A DNA stretch of 64,000 nt, taken from contig JAVIAB010000046.1 of assembly GCA_032433765.1 (NCBI GenBank), positions 58,907,000 to 58,970,999 of the forward strand. The letters run 5' to 3'. The notes under the pieces are model-generated. The model worked only from the letters and a program-made list of their open reading frames with translations. It ran no database searches and was not told where the DNA came from. The stretch is from Megaustenia siamemsis (taxonomy: Eukaryota; Mollusca; Gastropoda; Stylommatophora; Ariophantidae). The translations under genes and the position numbers were made by a program. Positions 22,111 to 31,045 of the stretch are shown one piece after another; position 1 is the first letter of the stretch; every line of letters starts with the position of its first letter.

Positions 22111-22965
22111 ACATTACTGTGTGGTGCAGAAACATGGACATTATATATATATATATATGGGGAGAATTGAGTGGAAGTAGAAGACAAGCAAGGTAGTTCT
22201 GAATCAGCTGAAAATGGAAGAAAAAAAAAGAACAACTGAACACAATAGGAAAAATACAATTGAAATCTTTGGACATGTGAAAAGACATATCACCATTGTA
22301 AAAGTGATCTTGGGAGGGAAGGTACAAGGTAGGCGAGACAGGAACAGACCCAGGCTAAAGTGGACAGGTAACATCAACAGGTGAACAGGTGAATCTATGA
22401 CAAGGTGCACCATCAAGACAAGACACAGGTGAATCTATGACAAGGTGCATCATCAAGACAAGAGACAGGTGAATCTATGACAAGGTGCATCATCAAGACA
22501 AGAGAGAGGTGAATCTATGACAAGGTGCACCATGAAGACAAGAGATAGGTGAATCTATGACAAAGTGCATCATCAAGACAAGATACAGGTGAATCTATGA
22601 CAAGGTGCATCATCAAGACAAGAGATAGGTGAATCTATGACAAGGTGCACCATCAAGACAAGAGATAGGTGAATCTATGACAAGGTGCATCATCAAGACA
22701 AGAGAGAGATGAATCTATGACAAGGCGTACCATCAAGACAAGATACAGGTGAATCTATGACAAGGCGCACCATCAAGACAAGATACAGGTGAATCTATGA
22801 CAAGGCGCACCATCAAGACAAGATACAGGTGAATCTATGACAAGGCGCACCATCAAGACAAGATACAGGTGAATCTATGATTAGGTGCACCATCAAGACA
22901 AGAGATAGTAAAATGGCGCTCCGGGGTAGCCAACCCTCGAAGTGGAGACGGCACTCAATGAATGA
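22105..22965 (+). pseudogene. Non-LTR family A copy (divergent) containing an internal array
   Basis: Plus strand runs from the YGAETW region (ATGGACATTA at ~22130), through a short (AT)n tract at 22142-22158 and the GHVKRHI region (~22270), to a GRPRLKW-like segment near 22355. It then enters the 40-bp array at 22383-22910. After the array the family A 3' end resumes: TGGCGCTCCGGGGTAGCCAAC and GGCACTCAATGAATGAATGAG (~22915-22965). Frameshifts and stops are present. The 5' edge abuts the RNase H remnant head-to-head. Confidence 0.8.
22383..22910. repeat. 40-bp array inside a family A copy
   Basis: About 13 units with landmarks GGTGAATCTATGACAAGG and CACCATCAAGACAAGA. The unit corresponds to the family A segment that in the 42467-43396 copy reads CAAGTCAATCTATGTCAGCC then CACCATCAAAGCAAG (codons for TSQSMSACTIKAR). 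It sits exactly where that segment belongs. Four consecutive AGATACAGG units on the right (~22740-22870) mark a late block duplication. Confidence 0.92.
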
Positions 22966-23639
22966 ATGAGATCTCCTTTCATGCTGGGCACAGAGTAACT
23001 AAACCCTGAATAAGATTGTTTTGACAGTTATCTCCCTTAGTATGTATGACACATGAATGACGTATGGCGTGTATTATGTATTTCATATTCAGACGTTTTG
23101 TAAGTTGCACGTAAACTAGGATTAGACATGGAGACCACAGTTTTTAAAATCTACCGCAAGGAATGTAGGCAAACATGCACCGCCAGTTAAGGTTACAAAT
23201 TCGCTAGTGCAGAGAGGGTTAAAGTTGAACGCTCCGCTTCTCTTTTGTCAATGAAGCTACCTTTAATGTTCTCGTTTTTGATCTTTTTCTGAGAGCCATT
23301 GAAACGGTCATATAAAGTGAGTGTTAAAACAAAATCCAAGGAGAGATTGAACCGGTCCTAGTGCCGGCTGTTATTGAAAGTTGACTGTCGACATTCCAGC
23401 ACTTTCATCTCTTGACTTGATGGCTGTTTCTGATAATTTACTAAATAGCGTTCTCTCAGCTTTGATGTTTTCTTGAGACTTGTACCCGTGCTATTCACCT
23501 GTTGCCTCGCCTTATACTTCTGATCAAGCATAGGGACTTGTTGGTGATAAAGTTAGATTGATTGATTTCATGCCTGGGTGGGTAGCGGTCTCATGACCCC
23601 GACACAGGACATCAGATCTGAACTCTTTCAGTGAGTCAA
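22966..23639. other. Unique sequence, nothing identified
   Basis: No tandem structure, recognisable domain or long frame. Confidence 0.5.
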
Positions 23640-23856
23640 AGTAAACAGTGCCGTTTAGGGAATATAGTGTTAGTGGTCATCATTTTTATAGACCTTCAGC
23701 ACATGATTTTTGGGATAATGTGGTCAGTATTACGCCCGTGCAGTTTTACTTTCCCGCAAAAAAAAATCAGGTACCCATTTAAAGCTGGGTGAACCCGGAA
23801 GCCGTCGATCAAGATCAAACGCGACTTTTTGTCCTTTGTAGTCCAGTCACTAGCCA
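23640..23856 (-). mobile_element. SINE family A, copy 2 (diverged, head amplified)
   Basis: Minus-strand body matches family A (TTAGGGAATATAG, ACCTTCAGCACATGATTTTTGGG, GGTACCCATTTAAAGCTGGGTG and CTTTGTAGTCCAGTCAC in plus-strand order). The tail is degenerate and the B box is mutated (GATCAAGATCAAAC on plus). The head continues into the 24-bp array instead of ending at a target-site duplication. Confidence 0.85.
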
Positions 23857-24525
23857 CTGAGCCATCGCGGCTCCCAACCACTGAGCCATCGCGGCTCCCA
23901 ACCACTGAGCCATCGCGGCTCCCAACCACTGAGCCATCGCGGCTCCCAACCACTGAGCCATCGCGGCTCCCAACCACTGAGCCATCGCGGCTCCCAACCA
24001 CTGAGCCATCGCGGCTCCCAACCACTGAGCCATCGCGGCTCCCAACCACTGAGCCATCGCGGCTCCCAACCACTGAGCCATCGCGGCTCCCAACCACTGA
24101 GCCATCGCGGCTCCCAACCACTGAGCCATCGCGGCTCCCAACCACTGAGCCATCGCGGCTCCCAACCACTGAGCCATCGCGGCTCCCAACCACTGAGCCA
24201 TCGCGGCTCCCAACCACTGAGCCATCGCGGCTCCCAACCACTGAGCCATCGCGGTTCCCAACCACTGAGCCATCGCGGCTCCCAACCACTGAGCCATCGC
24301 GGCTCCCAACCACTGAGCCATCGCGGCTCCCAACCACTGAGCCATCGCGGCTCCCAACCACTGAGCCATCGCGGCTCCCAACCACTGAGCCATCGCGTCT
24401 CCCAACCACTGAGCCATCGCGGCTCCCAACCACTGAGCCATCGCGGCTCCCAACCACTGAGCCATCGCGGCTCCCAACCACTGAGCCATCGCGGCTCCCA
24501 ACCACTGAGCCATCGCGGCTCCCAA
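23853..24525. repeat. 24-bp array made from the SINE-A A-box head, 28 copies
   Basis: Twenty-eight nearly identical 24-bp units, plus-strand core CCACTGAGCCATCGCGGCTC. The reverse complement GAGCCGCGATGGCTCAGTGG is the first 20 nt of SINE A, including its pol III A box. Only three or so single-base variants exist (for example GCGGTTCCC at ~24250 and GCGTCTCCC at ~24395), indicating very recent or ongoing homogenisation. Long open frames on both strands are artefacts of the 24-bp period. Confidence 0.97.
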
Positions 24526-25258
24526 CACTTCCAGCACAGAAGGTTTTTATCAATTTAGCGGAAGAGATTTCCGAGACAACATTTGTCATGTTTTTAAATA
24601 TTAATCTACATGTTTATATTTATCATCGCGTGTGTTACCGGGGCCTCATTATGAGGGAGGTCAAGAATAGTGACACTGTGACCTTCCAGGCATGTCGTAA
24701 GAGGCGACTAAGGAGGTTAATCGATGGCTTTTCAAGCTGTCATTGTAAAAAGTATTGTTATGGAAACAGCGCCATATATTTTAGAGCAGTGATCTCTGCA
24801 ATATGTGCCACTTTGACACGCAAGGTTTCTGTTTTTGAGATTGTGGTTCTGCCCTATGTGCCGTCTTCGGCTCGAAAGGACAATAGATAGATAGAAAGAT
24901 AGAATATATTTATCAAACACATAACATATTATATATGAATTTGTAGATAATTGAACAAGGAATTAGATTTCACCAATACCAAGATGAGACAACAAGACAT
25001 AGACAGAGATTATGGTTTGATGACGGTTCAACTAATCAAATTGAGAGTGACGCACTGTGCGGCTAAACGTACAGGATCGGCATGGCGCGTCAAACGTACG
25101 GAGAAAGTTATTTTATGTAAAAGCAAGGGACAGGTAAATAACTGCAGTGCTCAGGTAAAGCTGGTAGAAAGTAGCAAGTGGCGGGATGTACCGTACACTC
25201 CTACCAAAGTTTGGAGACAGATTTACCAATATGGAACAAAATAATATTTTAGAGTTTG
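24526..25258. other. Unique sequence, no supported gene
   Basis: A 97-codon plus-strand frame (24951-25244) is Lys/Arg-rich and matches nothing I recognise. No domain or splice pattern supports a gene. Confidence 0.45.
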
Positions 25259-25282
25259 TCTGTGTTAGTCATATCTCATATC

Positions 25283-25330
<48 letters not shown>

Positions 25331-25450
25331 TGTGTTAGTCATAGCTCATATCTTGATGTGTGTCAGTGTTAGTCATGCATCATATCGCTGTGTGCATGTC
25401 TGTGTTAGTCACATCTCATATCTTTGTGTGTGCATGTCTGTGTTAGTCAC
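25259..25450. repeat. (TG)n microsatellite and degenerate ~50-bp minisatellite
   Basis: A pure TG tract at 25286-25329 is followed by several imperfect copies of a TGTGTTAGTCATATCTCATA unit. Confidence 0.9.
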
Positions 25451-25640
25451 CTCTAGTGACTCGGGCAGATGGTGCTCGTAAACCTGGGAGGGCCGACCAT
25501 CTAAGGGCAGAATCCCCCTACAGAGAAGATCATCTGCTGCCTTGCAGGAAGATTGGGGACAATCAAAGGCTAAGGAAAGCAAACCTGAATAAAATGCTGG
25601 CTGAAATCGGATGTACTGGGCCACTGGCGCAGAATGCAGT
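25451..25640 (+). mobile_element. Dispersed repeat module G, variant copy
   Basis: Contains GAAATCGGATGTACTGGGCC and GGCGCAGAATGCAG, which align with GAAGTCGGATGTGTTGGGCC and GGCGCAAATA in the copy at 25860-26130 and with a fragment near 28358. Class is unknown. Confidence 0.5.
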
Positions 25641-25785
25641 TTAACATTTTAACAGGTATTCAATCAGGGTGGATCTAACAGACTCTAATTATGATGTTCT
25701 GTCTGTGGGGTCGATCAATTCACTTAAACAGACATATGTCTTCATGTGAGGAGTCTGGAATCCTACTCTGATTGAGTCTTGATCG

Positions 25786-25808
25786 CAGAGAGAGAGAGAG
25801 AGAGAGAA
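25786..25808. repeat. (AG)n microsatellite
   Basis: About ten AG dinucleotides. Confidence 0.9.
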
Positions 25809-25829
25809 AATATAAAGTGAAATAAAATG

Positions 25830-26130
25830 GAGGCGAAGGCGCGCCTCACAGCACCAGAGCTGGAAATGTCAGCGACCCTGAGCTGATGGCTTGCTCCAGC
25901 ATCGGTGAACCAGAACCATCCAGACCCTGCTCCACCTCTCCGCGGTGCCTCTAGTAACAGACTAACCTGTTTAGTCTGGCCATGCGAGTAGGGATCGAAG
26001 AGGGAAGACAACCCGGTACTTAACAATGTCGTGCTGAAGTCGGATGTGTTGGGCCGAAAGGCGCAAATATCACAGTTATACTGTAAACCACAACACAACG
26101 CAGACACGCCTACTTAGCGTCCTTTTAAGG
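25830..26130 (+). mobile_element. Dispersed repeat module G, copy 2
   Basis: Best-preserved copy of module G: TAGTCTGGCCATGCGAGTAG, GAAGAGGGAAGACAACCCGG, GTCGGATGTGTTGGGCC, then CGCCTACTTAGCGTCCTTTT and a GGATGATGAAG tail. No coding domain is visible. Probably the 3' end of a retroelement. Confidence 0.55.
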
Positions 26131-26340
26131 GCGGATGATGAAGAGATGCACTCCTTTAGTCATCGGGCGAACGCAAGCAAGCAAGTAAATACAATGAGAA
26201 AATAAATCGGAGGGAAAGTGTCGATATTACAAGAAAGTAATTAATTGCAAATAAATATAAAATAAGATGTGACGTAGAAGCAACTATAGTCTCACATGTT
26301 TCTTATGAAGGGAAAAGCTGTTTCTGCACACTTTCTCCTC

Positions 26341-26650
26341 CGTTCTCCCAACTAATCCATCTATTTCCCCATCTCCATGCACACTATCTTCCTCTTTCTC
26401 CCAACTTATCCATCTATTTCCCCATTTCTGTGCACACCATCTCCTCCTTTATCCCAACTTATCCATCTATTTCCCCATCTCCGTGTACACTATCTCCTCC
26501 TTTCTCCCAACTTATCCATCTATTTCCCCATCTCCGTGCACACTATCTCCTCCTTTCTCCCAACTTATCCATCTATTTCCCCATCTCCGTGCACACCATC
26601 TTCCCCTTTCTCCCAACTTATCCATCTATTTCCCCATCTCCGTGCACACT
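26341..26650. repeat. 53-bp tandem array, six copies
   Basis: Pyrimidine-rich 53-bp unit with TTATCCATCTATTTCCCCAT and CCGTGCACAC landmarks at a regular spacing (26407, 26460, 26513, 26566, 26619). Overlapping open frames are period artefacts. Confidence 0.93.
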
Positions 26651-27129
26651 TCCTTCTCCTCACTATCCACCTGCTTACACATTGCCTGCTCTGCCCTCGC
26701 CATCGCCTCAGATTGTTCCAGACAGATGTCTCCTTGTTGGCTCTCAGCTTTCCAACCATCAAAACTGCCCTCAGTGGCGTCTCGTTCTATCCAGGTCAGT
26801 CAGTTCTCGCATACTTACTTAACATGTTCCATCGGGTTGGCACCTGTTCCACACCTTCCCTCGCGTGTACTCACCACCTGTCTATCCTACCTCCGTGCGG
26901 TCATCGCGTAGAACAAACCTATTTTATTGTTGTCAAAATTGATATCTCCGGGACAGAAGGAAATGTGATAATTTGTGACAAATGGAGTAATTGAAAGAAA
27001 TAGAGATGGAGAAAGATAATGCTAGAATAAAGATAAGCATTTGGGTAGACTACACGGCTGTTGTCTGTAATCTCATAGTAGTATTTTAGTTCTATTTAAT
27101 AAAATGTTGGCTACATGTGCACATGAAGA
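26651..27129. other. Unique sequence, no supported gene
   Basis: Frames that leave the 53-bp array extend a little way here, but no domain is recognisable. Confidence 0.45.
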
Positions 27130-27460
27130 TAAGGTCAAGTACGGGACTTGAACCGGCGTCTTAGAACGCGAGCTTCCACCCATATGTGCTCGGCTGCCTA
27201 TCCAGAAGGTGTTCGGAGACTTCTGGACAGTGTTGCTTCAAGCATCGAAACTCATTATGCGAGGAGACAATCCTCACCTTCCTAGGGTAATACCCTGGTA
27301 CCCATTTCTGCCAACGGCTGGGGTCGACCGTGGGGGTATTTTTTTTTTTCCAACCACGAGTACAACTCACACTGCTCCCAGCGGGAATCGAACACGGGTT
27401 GTCCGAACGTCGGTAGTCCAGTCGGGTGGTTTTCCCAACTCGGTCCCCCAAACACGAAGT
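27130..27460 (-). mobile_element. Putative SINE family D with two B-box-like motifs
   Basis: On the minus strand an A-box-like GGACCGAGTTGG (~27437-27452) is followed by a B-box-like CCGTGTTCGATTCCCGC (27383-27400) and an oligo-A. A second B-box-like CCGGTTCAAGTCCCG lies at about 27141-27155. The segment may be one tRNA-related SINE followed by another, or a dimer. No second copy exists in the window and no target-site duplication was found. Confidence 0.45.
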
Positions 27461-27860
27461 TGTCCTGAGGTAAGTATATGCTACTCGTTCTTGATGTTGA
27501 TATTTCATTGGAGTGGTTTAAGTTTGCGACACTGGACAAAAAATTTCAATATTCTAAAGAATTAATTTATGCATTCTCTTCGTTATTTGTTTTGTTGCGA
27601 CTTAAGTCTTCTCGATCACAAATCTCTTATATTTTTCTTAATCACAAGTTTCGGTTTTCTTTTCTGGATAAAATACTCTCTTTGGTTATTTGGTTATTTG
27701 GTTGTTTGGTTATTTGGTTATTGTTTATTTGGTTATTTGGTTATGGAAGGCCCCGGTAACACTACAAAGGAATTAAAATCCATAATTGCTCAACCGTCCG
27801 TGCCAGCGTAATCATCCGAATTAATATCTCAACTCCCAATCAAAGAAAGGTAACTGTAGT
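27461..27860. other. Unique sequence with a short TTATTTGG repeat
   Basis: A ~10-bp repeat (GGTTATTTGG) occupies about 27675-27745. Nothing else was identified. Confidence 0.5.
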
Positions 27861-27889
27861 CCCCATTGTAGCAGTCACAGCGCACGCCA

Positions 27890-28090
27890 AAAGACATAAA
27901 ATACTCTCTGTGAAAGTTAACTGGGAGTAATACACGAAAGATTCTTCTTTGGAATCGCCATGAGAAGCCACAAAGTAGAAGACCAACATGTACTTGGAGA
28001 AGAAGGTGGAAAAAGGGACAAAGATGATGGGGAGTACATGGAATGATCTTTCAAAAATTGGCAAGGAACAGGGCCGTTTGGAAAGTGTTG
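27890..28090 (+). pseudogene. Non-LTR family D copy, C-terminal end
   Basis: Plus strand reads RRPTCTWRRRWKKGTKMMGS, then TWNDLSKIGKEQGRLESVVE and DLCSTGS followed by a stop at about 28119. It aligns with the nested family D copy at 13601-13909 (TWNDLKRI block). It is 5'-truncated: upstream sequence loses the frame near 27950. The coding end runs directly into the ~39-bp array at 28088-28274. Confidence 0.78.
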
Positions 28091-28274
28091 TTGAAGACCT
28101 ATGCTCCACAGGGAGCTGAAAGGGTTTGTTGAAGATCTATGCTCCACAGGGAGCTGAAAGTGTTTGTTGAAGACCTATGACTCCACAGGGAGCTGAAAGT
28201 GTTTGTTGAAGACCTATGACTCCACAGGGAGCTGAAAGTGTTTGTTGAAGACCTATGACTCCACAGGGAGCTGA
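28088..28274. repeat. ~39-bp array made from the 3' end of non-LTR family D
   Basis: Five tandem copies of a unit carrying TGTTGAAGACCTATGACTCC and ACAGGGAGCTGAAAGTGT. The first copy is the genuine end of the family D coding region (VVEDLCSTGS-stop). Later copies have an extra A in CTATGACTCC. The family D insertion at 13601-13909 ends with the same block in single copy. Confidence 0.9.
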
Positions 28275-28471
28275 TAGATAGAAAAAGAAGTGGAAGAAAT
28301 AAAAGAAGAAGAAATAGTCATTGCAGTAGGAAGGCAAATTAGTATTTAAAAGGTCACTCTGAAATCGGATGTACCGGGTTGGGCATAAATGCACAGACAG
28401 CGCAGCACAACTCTCGACATCATTTTAAGGATATTTTACAGGCTAACTTTGAGGAGAAATATTTGTCAAGC

Positions 28472-28763
28472 AGAAGATGAAGAGGGAGCCGCGATAGCTC
28501 AGTGGTTAGTGAACTGGACTACAAAGGACATGGGGGAGGGTCGATCCCAACCGACGGCTTCCGGGTTCACCCAGCCTTAAATGGGTACCGGATTTTTTTC
28601 TGGGAAAGTAAAGTAGCACGGGCGTAATACCGACCACATTACCCCAAAAATCATGTGCTGAAGGTCTGTAAAATATAGGGTCACTAACACCATATTTCCC
28701 TATACGCCACTTGGCGTGACGGGGGTACTTTACTTTTTTTTTTTTTACTTAGAAGATGAAGAG
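28472..28763 (+). mobile_element. SINE family A, copy 3, with 13-bp target-site duplication
   Basis: Complete copy on the plus strand: GGAGCCGCGATAGCTCAGTG head with A box, B-box region GGGTCGATCCC, shared body, and end GGGGTACTTTAC followed by a T-run. Perfect 13-bp direct repeats AGAAGATGAAGAG at 28472-28484 and 28751-28763 bound an element at 28485-28750. The low divergence from the copy at 48300-48561 indicates recent activity. Confidence 0.95.
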
Positions 28764-28867
28764 AAAGAAAAGAAGAATGAATATCTTCTTCCTAAACCTT
28801 TGATTGTATACAGATCTTGTAGTTAAGTTTATTCTTCCATCAACTCTTTCTTTCTTTCTCTCTTTTA

Positions 28868-29680
28868 CAAAGTAAAGTAATATCAAAGAAGAGTTCCCTC
28901 CCCTGCCTTGATAGTCGTATGTGGTATATGGTGTTATGGTTCATTTACAAATTCGTGCCCACAGACTTTCTCAATTACCTCGGAAACGGTTTGATCAATT
29001 TCTGTCATTCTTTTTCAATAAATATTATTTTTTTTACTGACTTTACGATTTTTAAAAATAACATTTAAGTACAAAGATAGCCTGAATTTTGCATAAATCG
29101 TTCTTTGTTATATCATTTTAGGAAAATTTCAATCCGTGTGCTCTAAACATGAGATTTTACTGTAAATTACGTTAGTTTTCTAACAATGCAAGTTAAAGCC
29201 GTGTACGTATCAATTTACGGTTCAGTGAGTGCGAGCTGGTGGTAAGATTGGGCGGAGAACACGTGAAATTTGCCTTTTTAAATGATGAGTTGATTACATA
29301 TATATATTTTGTTGAAATGTGGGTAATGTAAACTATTAGAAATCAGGACAAGCAACAAAATCATATTCTTATATACCACAAAGAAACAAAAGTCTTTCCT
29401 AGATGCATGACAGTAGAGACGAACATCAGAGTTAAGGTCGGTGAAAAAATAAGATTTCATGAAAAAGAATGACAGAAATTCATCAAACAGTTTCCGAGAT
29501 CATTAATAAAGTATGTGGGCACACATTTCGGAACGAACTATATGGTTTATTGTAACAAACGATCCATGAGCACGGCACATATTGGGGTGTTTAGGCTGGT
29601 ATCTCGCTAGGCCTTTATTTCTTAGAAATAAATAAGGTACCCATTTTTAGAGGCTGCGTGAATGCCGGAGTCTTGCCGGC
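28868..29680 (-). mobile_element. SINE family B, copy 2, split by an inverted-repeat element
   Basis: Left piece (28868-28936) matches the SINE B tail (AAGTAAAGTA, CCTGCCTTG, GTCGTATG, TGGTGTTA in plus-strand order). Right piece (~29560-29680) resumes with GAGCACGGCACAT, GGTACCCATTTTTAGAGGCT and GTGAATGCCGGAGTCTTG. The head is missing or too diverged to see. The ~600 bp between the pieces is the element at 28937-29538. Confidence 0.7.
28937..29538. mobile_element. ~600-bp non-autonomous element with ~65-bp terminal inverted repeats
   Basis: The left end has TGCCCACA..., CTCGGAAACGGTTTGATCAA and TTTCTGTCATTCTTTTTCA. The reverse complement of the right end reads TGCCCACA..., CTCGGAAACTGTTTGATGAA and TTTCTGTCATTCTTTTTCA. 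The inverted repeats are imperfect and possibly extend outward to GTTC..GAAC. The interior is AT-rich with no transposase. It resembles a MITE or other non-autonomous DNA transposon. Exact ends and target duplication are uncertain. Confidence 0.75.
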
Positions 29681-29754
29681 GAGAAAGAAAGACAAGAAAC
29701 TTCAGTTAAAAACGTATTTGTTTTCTTTCTAACCTTCTTGTACAACAAACATGG

Positions 29755-30110
29755 TATGAAGCAGATGAACTAATAGAAAGACATGACAACCTCCAACGTT
29801 TCAGCTAAAGCCTTCATCGGATAAAATATAGAAACATTTAAAATTAAACAAATCAATCCAAGCATGAATAAAAATACTTATATAAAAAAATGGCGGAAAG
29901 AAACGGTGGGCAGAATTTACGAAGATATTGATTATGTAATTAATAAACAATGTGGGAGGTATAATGTAAATGAACCACAATTGGACCCATTCAATCTTAC
30001 CTGCTTTATACCTGATGACTAATGAAGGATTTTGCCGAAACGTCGTAGTTTGTCTTGCATTTTTATTAGTTTAGCTGTTTCATATCGTTTTATATGTATT
30101 GTCATATTCT
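29755..30110. other. Inverted pair of hammerhead-ribozyme-like motifs
   Basis: Plus strand 30012-30044 has CTGATGA and, 16 nt later, CCGAAACGTC; the bases between include AGGATTTTGCC. Minus strand 29794-29820 has CCGATGAAGGCTTTAGCTGA then AACGTT, with a possible 3-bp stem II (GGC/GCU). The regions downstream of both motifs are alike, so these are two inverted copies of one sequence. Small hammerheads with a GATGAAGG..CCGAAACGTC layout are known from Penelope-like elements. No Penelope reverse transcriptase is seen here, and both cores carry changes that should impair cleavage. Confidence 0.4.
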
Positions 30111-30426
30111 CTACAGCTCTGATCGTAGCCCCACATAGTATCTCATATTTTATATATTTCATATTTGTTCTCCCTGTGTGTAACATTCGCTGAATGGCTC
30201 TTTTCAAAACTTTGCACTCATCGTCTGTAACATTCCAGCTTTGATGGGCGTACACTGCATCCGTTATTGGTTCTCGATTACTTTTGGCACAGGTACACAA
30301 ATTATCGTTGTTTTGTTTTTGTTTCGTTTCGTTTTCTTTTATCATCAAGCTAATTCCATGTTTTGTGACGACTGTCTTGTATTTGTGGCCAACGTTTATG
30401 TCAACATATAATGATAATGACACCAT
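30019..30426 (-). CDS. Unrecognised 135-codon open frame, possibly spurious
   Basis: Uninterrupted minus-strand frame from ATG (30426) to a stop at 30019, in sequence of mixed composition rather than in an array. The predicted protein is basic, with one short hydrophobic start and no domain I recognise. It contains QSWNVTDDECKVLKRAIQRM, which could form a helix. It overlaps the plus-strand hammerhead-like motif and ends just where SINE C begins, so it may be part of a degraded transposon. Length alone does not prove coding. Confidence 0.2.
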   Translation of the reverse strand: MVSLSLYVDINVGHKYKTVVTKHGISLMIKENETKQKQNNDNLCTCAKSNREPITDAVYAHQSWNVTDDECKVLKRAIQRMLHTGRTNMKYIKYEILCGATIRAVENMTIHIKRYETAKLIKMQDKLRRFGKILH

Positions 30427-30427
30427 G

Positions 30428-30655
30428 CGTGAAAGACATCGCCAATGATAGCTACTATTTTAGGTAAGCTGAGTTGGCTGTGTGCTCTATCGTTTTTGAT
30501 GTCTCGTGGCAAAGCGCTGTCCTGGGGAATACGTGTTCGATCCTGTCTCGGACTGTCTATTGTTCTTTGCTTTTTTTTTTTTTCTTCTGTTTTTGATTAT
30601 TTGTGATTCTTTTTTCCGAGTGATGTAAACATACCTCCTCCCCGGAAGTACGCAG
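30428..30655 (+). mobile_element. SINE family C, copy with tRNA-like head
   Basis: Plus strand: GACATCGCCAATGATAGCTA lead, A-box-like AGCTGAGTTGGCTGTGTGCT, GGCAAAGCGCT, B-box-like GTGTTCGATCCTG, then CTATTGTTCTTTGC, a T-run and TGATTATTTGTGATTC ending GTAAACATACCTCC. The same order occurs on the minus strand at 43930-44115 and partly at 5110-5268. Promoter boxes are recognisable but not perfect. Confidence 0.7.
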
Positions 30656-30659
30656 GAGT

Positions 30660-31045
30660 GGTTCGAGTCTCTTCAGAAGTCAACGATAAGTAGAATCACC
30701 TTTGTTTACATCCCTAGACATGTGGGAGTGCGGGGAAATGGAAGAGCGGACAGGTTGGCCAGCTGTGCTGTCGTTGAAGACGGTCTACCAAAGGATCAAG
30801 CAAACGTTATTACGGCCCACTGAGAGGCGGAAAGCGCACAGGACTTGGACAACCATGAGTCCACGTCACTCCTTCTGATGGAGTATATGGGAGTCAGGTT
30901 GGGAACAGCCAGACACGAGGGACTGTGTAGGTGCTATGAGGTCTTGTCAACCAACACAGAGATGGAGTCGTCAGTCACTGGATGCTGTCGGTCTTGCTGA
31001 GCAGGGGATCTTAGCATATATGGACATGTTCGGAGTGCAATGATG
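30660..31045 (+). pseudogene. Second RNase H remnant of the non-LTR element
   Basis: Plus strand reads ITFVYIPRHVGVRGNGRADR, LASCAVVEDGLPKDQANVIT, then a stop, and further on LGTARHEG and GHVRSAMM. It is a diverged copy of the 21591-22110 remnant. HVGVRGNGRAD shows the RNase H block with the conserved Glu changed to Gly and the following Asp kept. At least two in-frame stops occur. The coding end (CGGAGTGCAATGATGATAAC) runs straight into the array at 31036-31470. Confidence 0.82.

Noticed and set aside
23696..24890. Long frames on both strands with 8-residue repeats
   Set aside because: They are the 24-bp SINE-head array; both strands are open because the period is a multiple of three.
24951..25244. 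97-codon Lys-rich frame
   Set aside because: No domain, no supporting signals; length is possible by chance.
28485..28560. Functional tRNA gene (A and B boxes present)
   Set aside because: No acceptor-stem pairing or cloverleaf closure, and the sequence continues into a repeated SINE body with target-site duplications.
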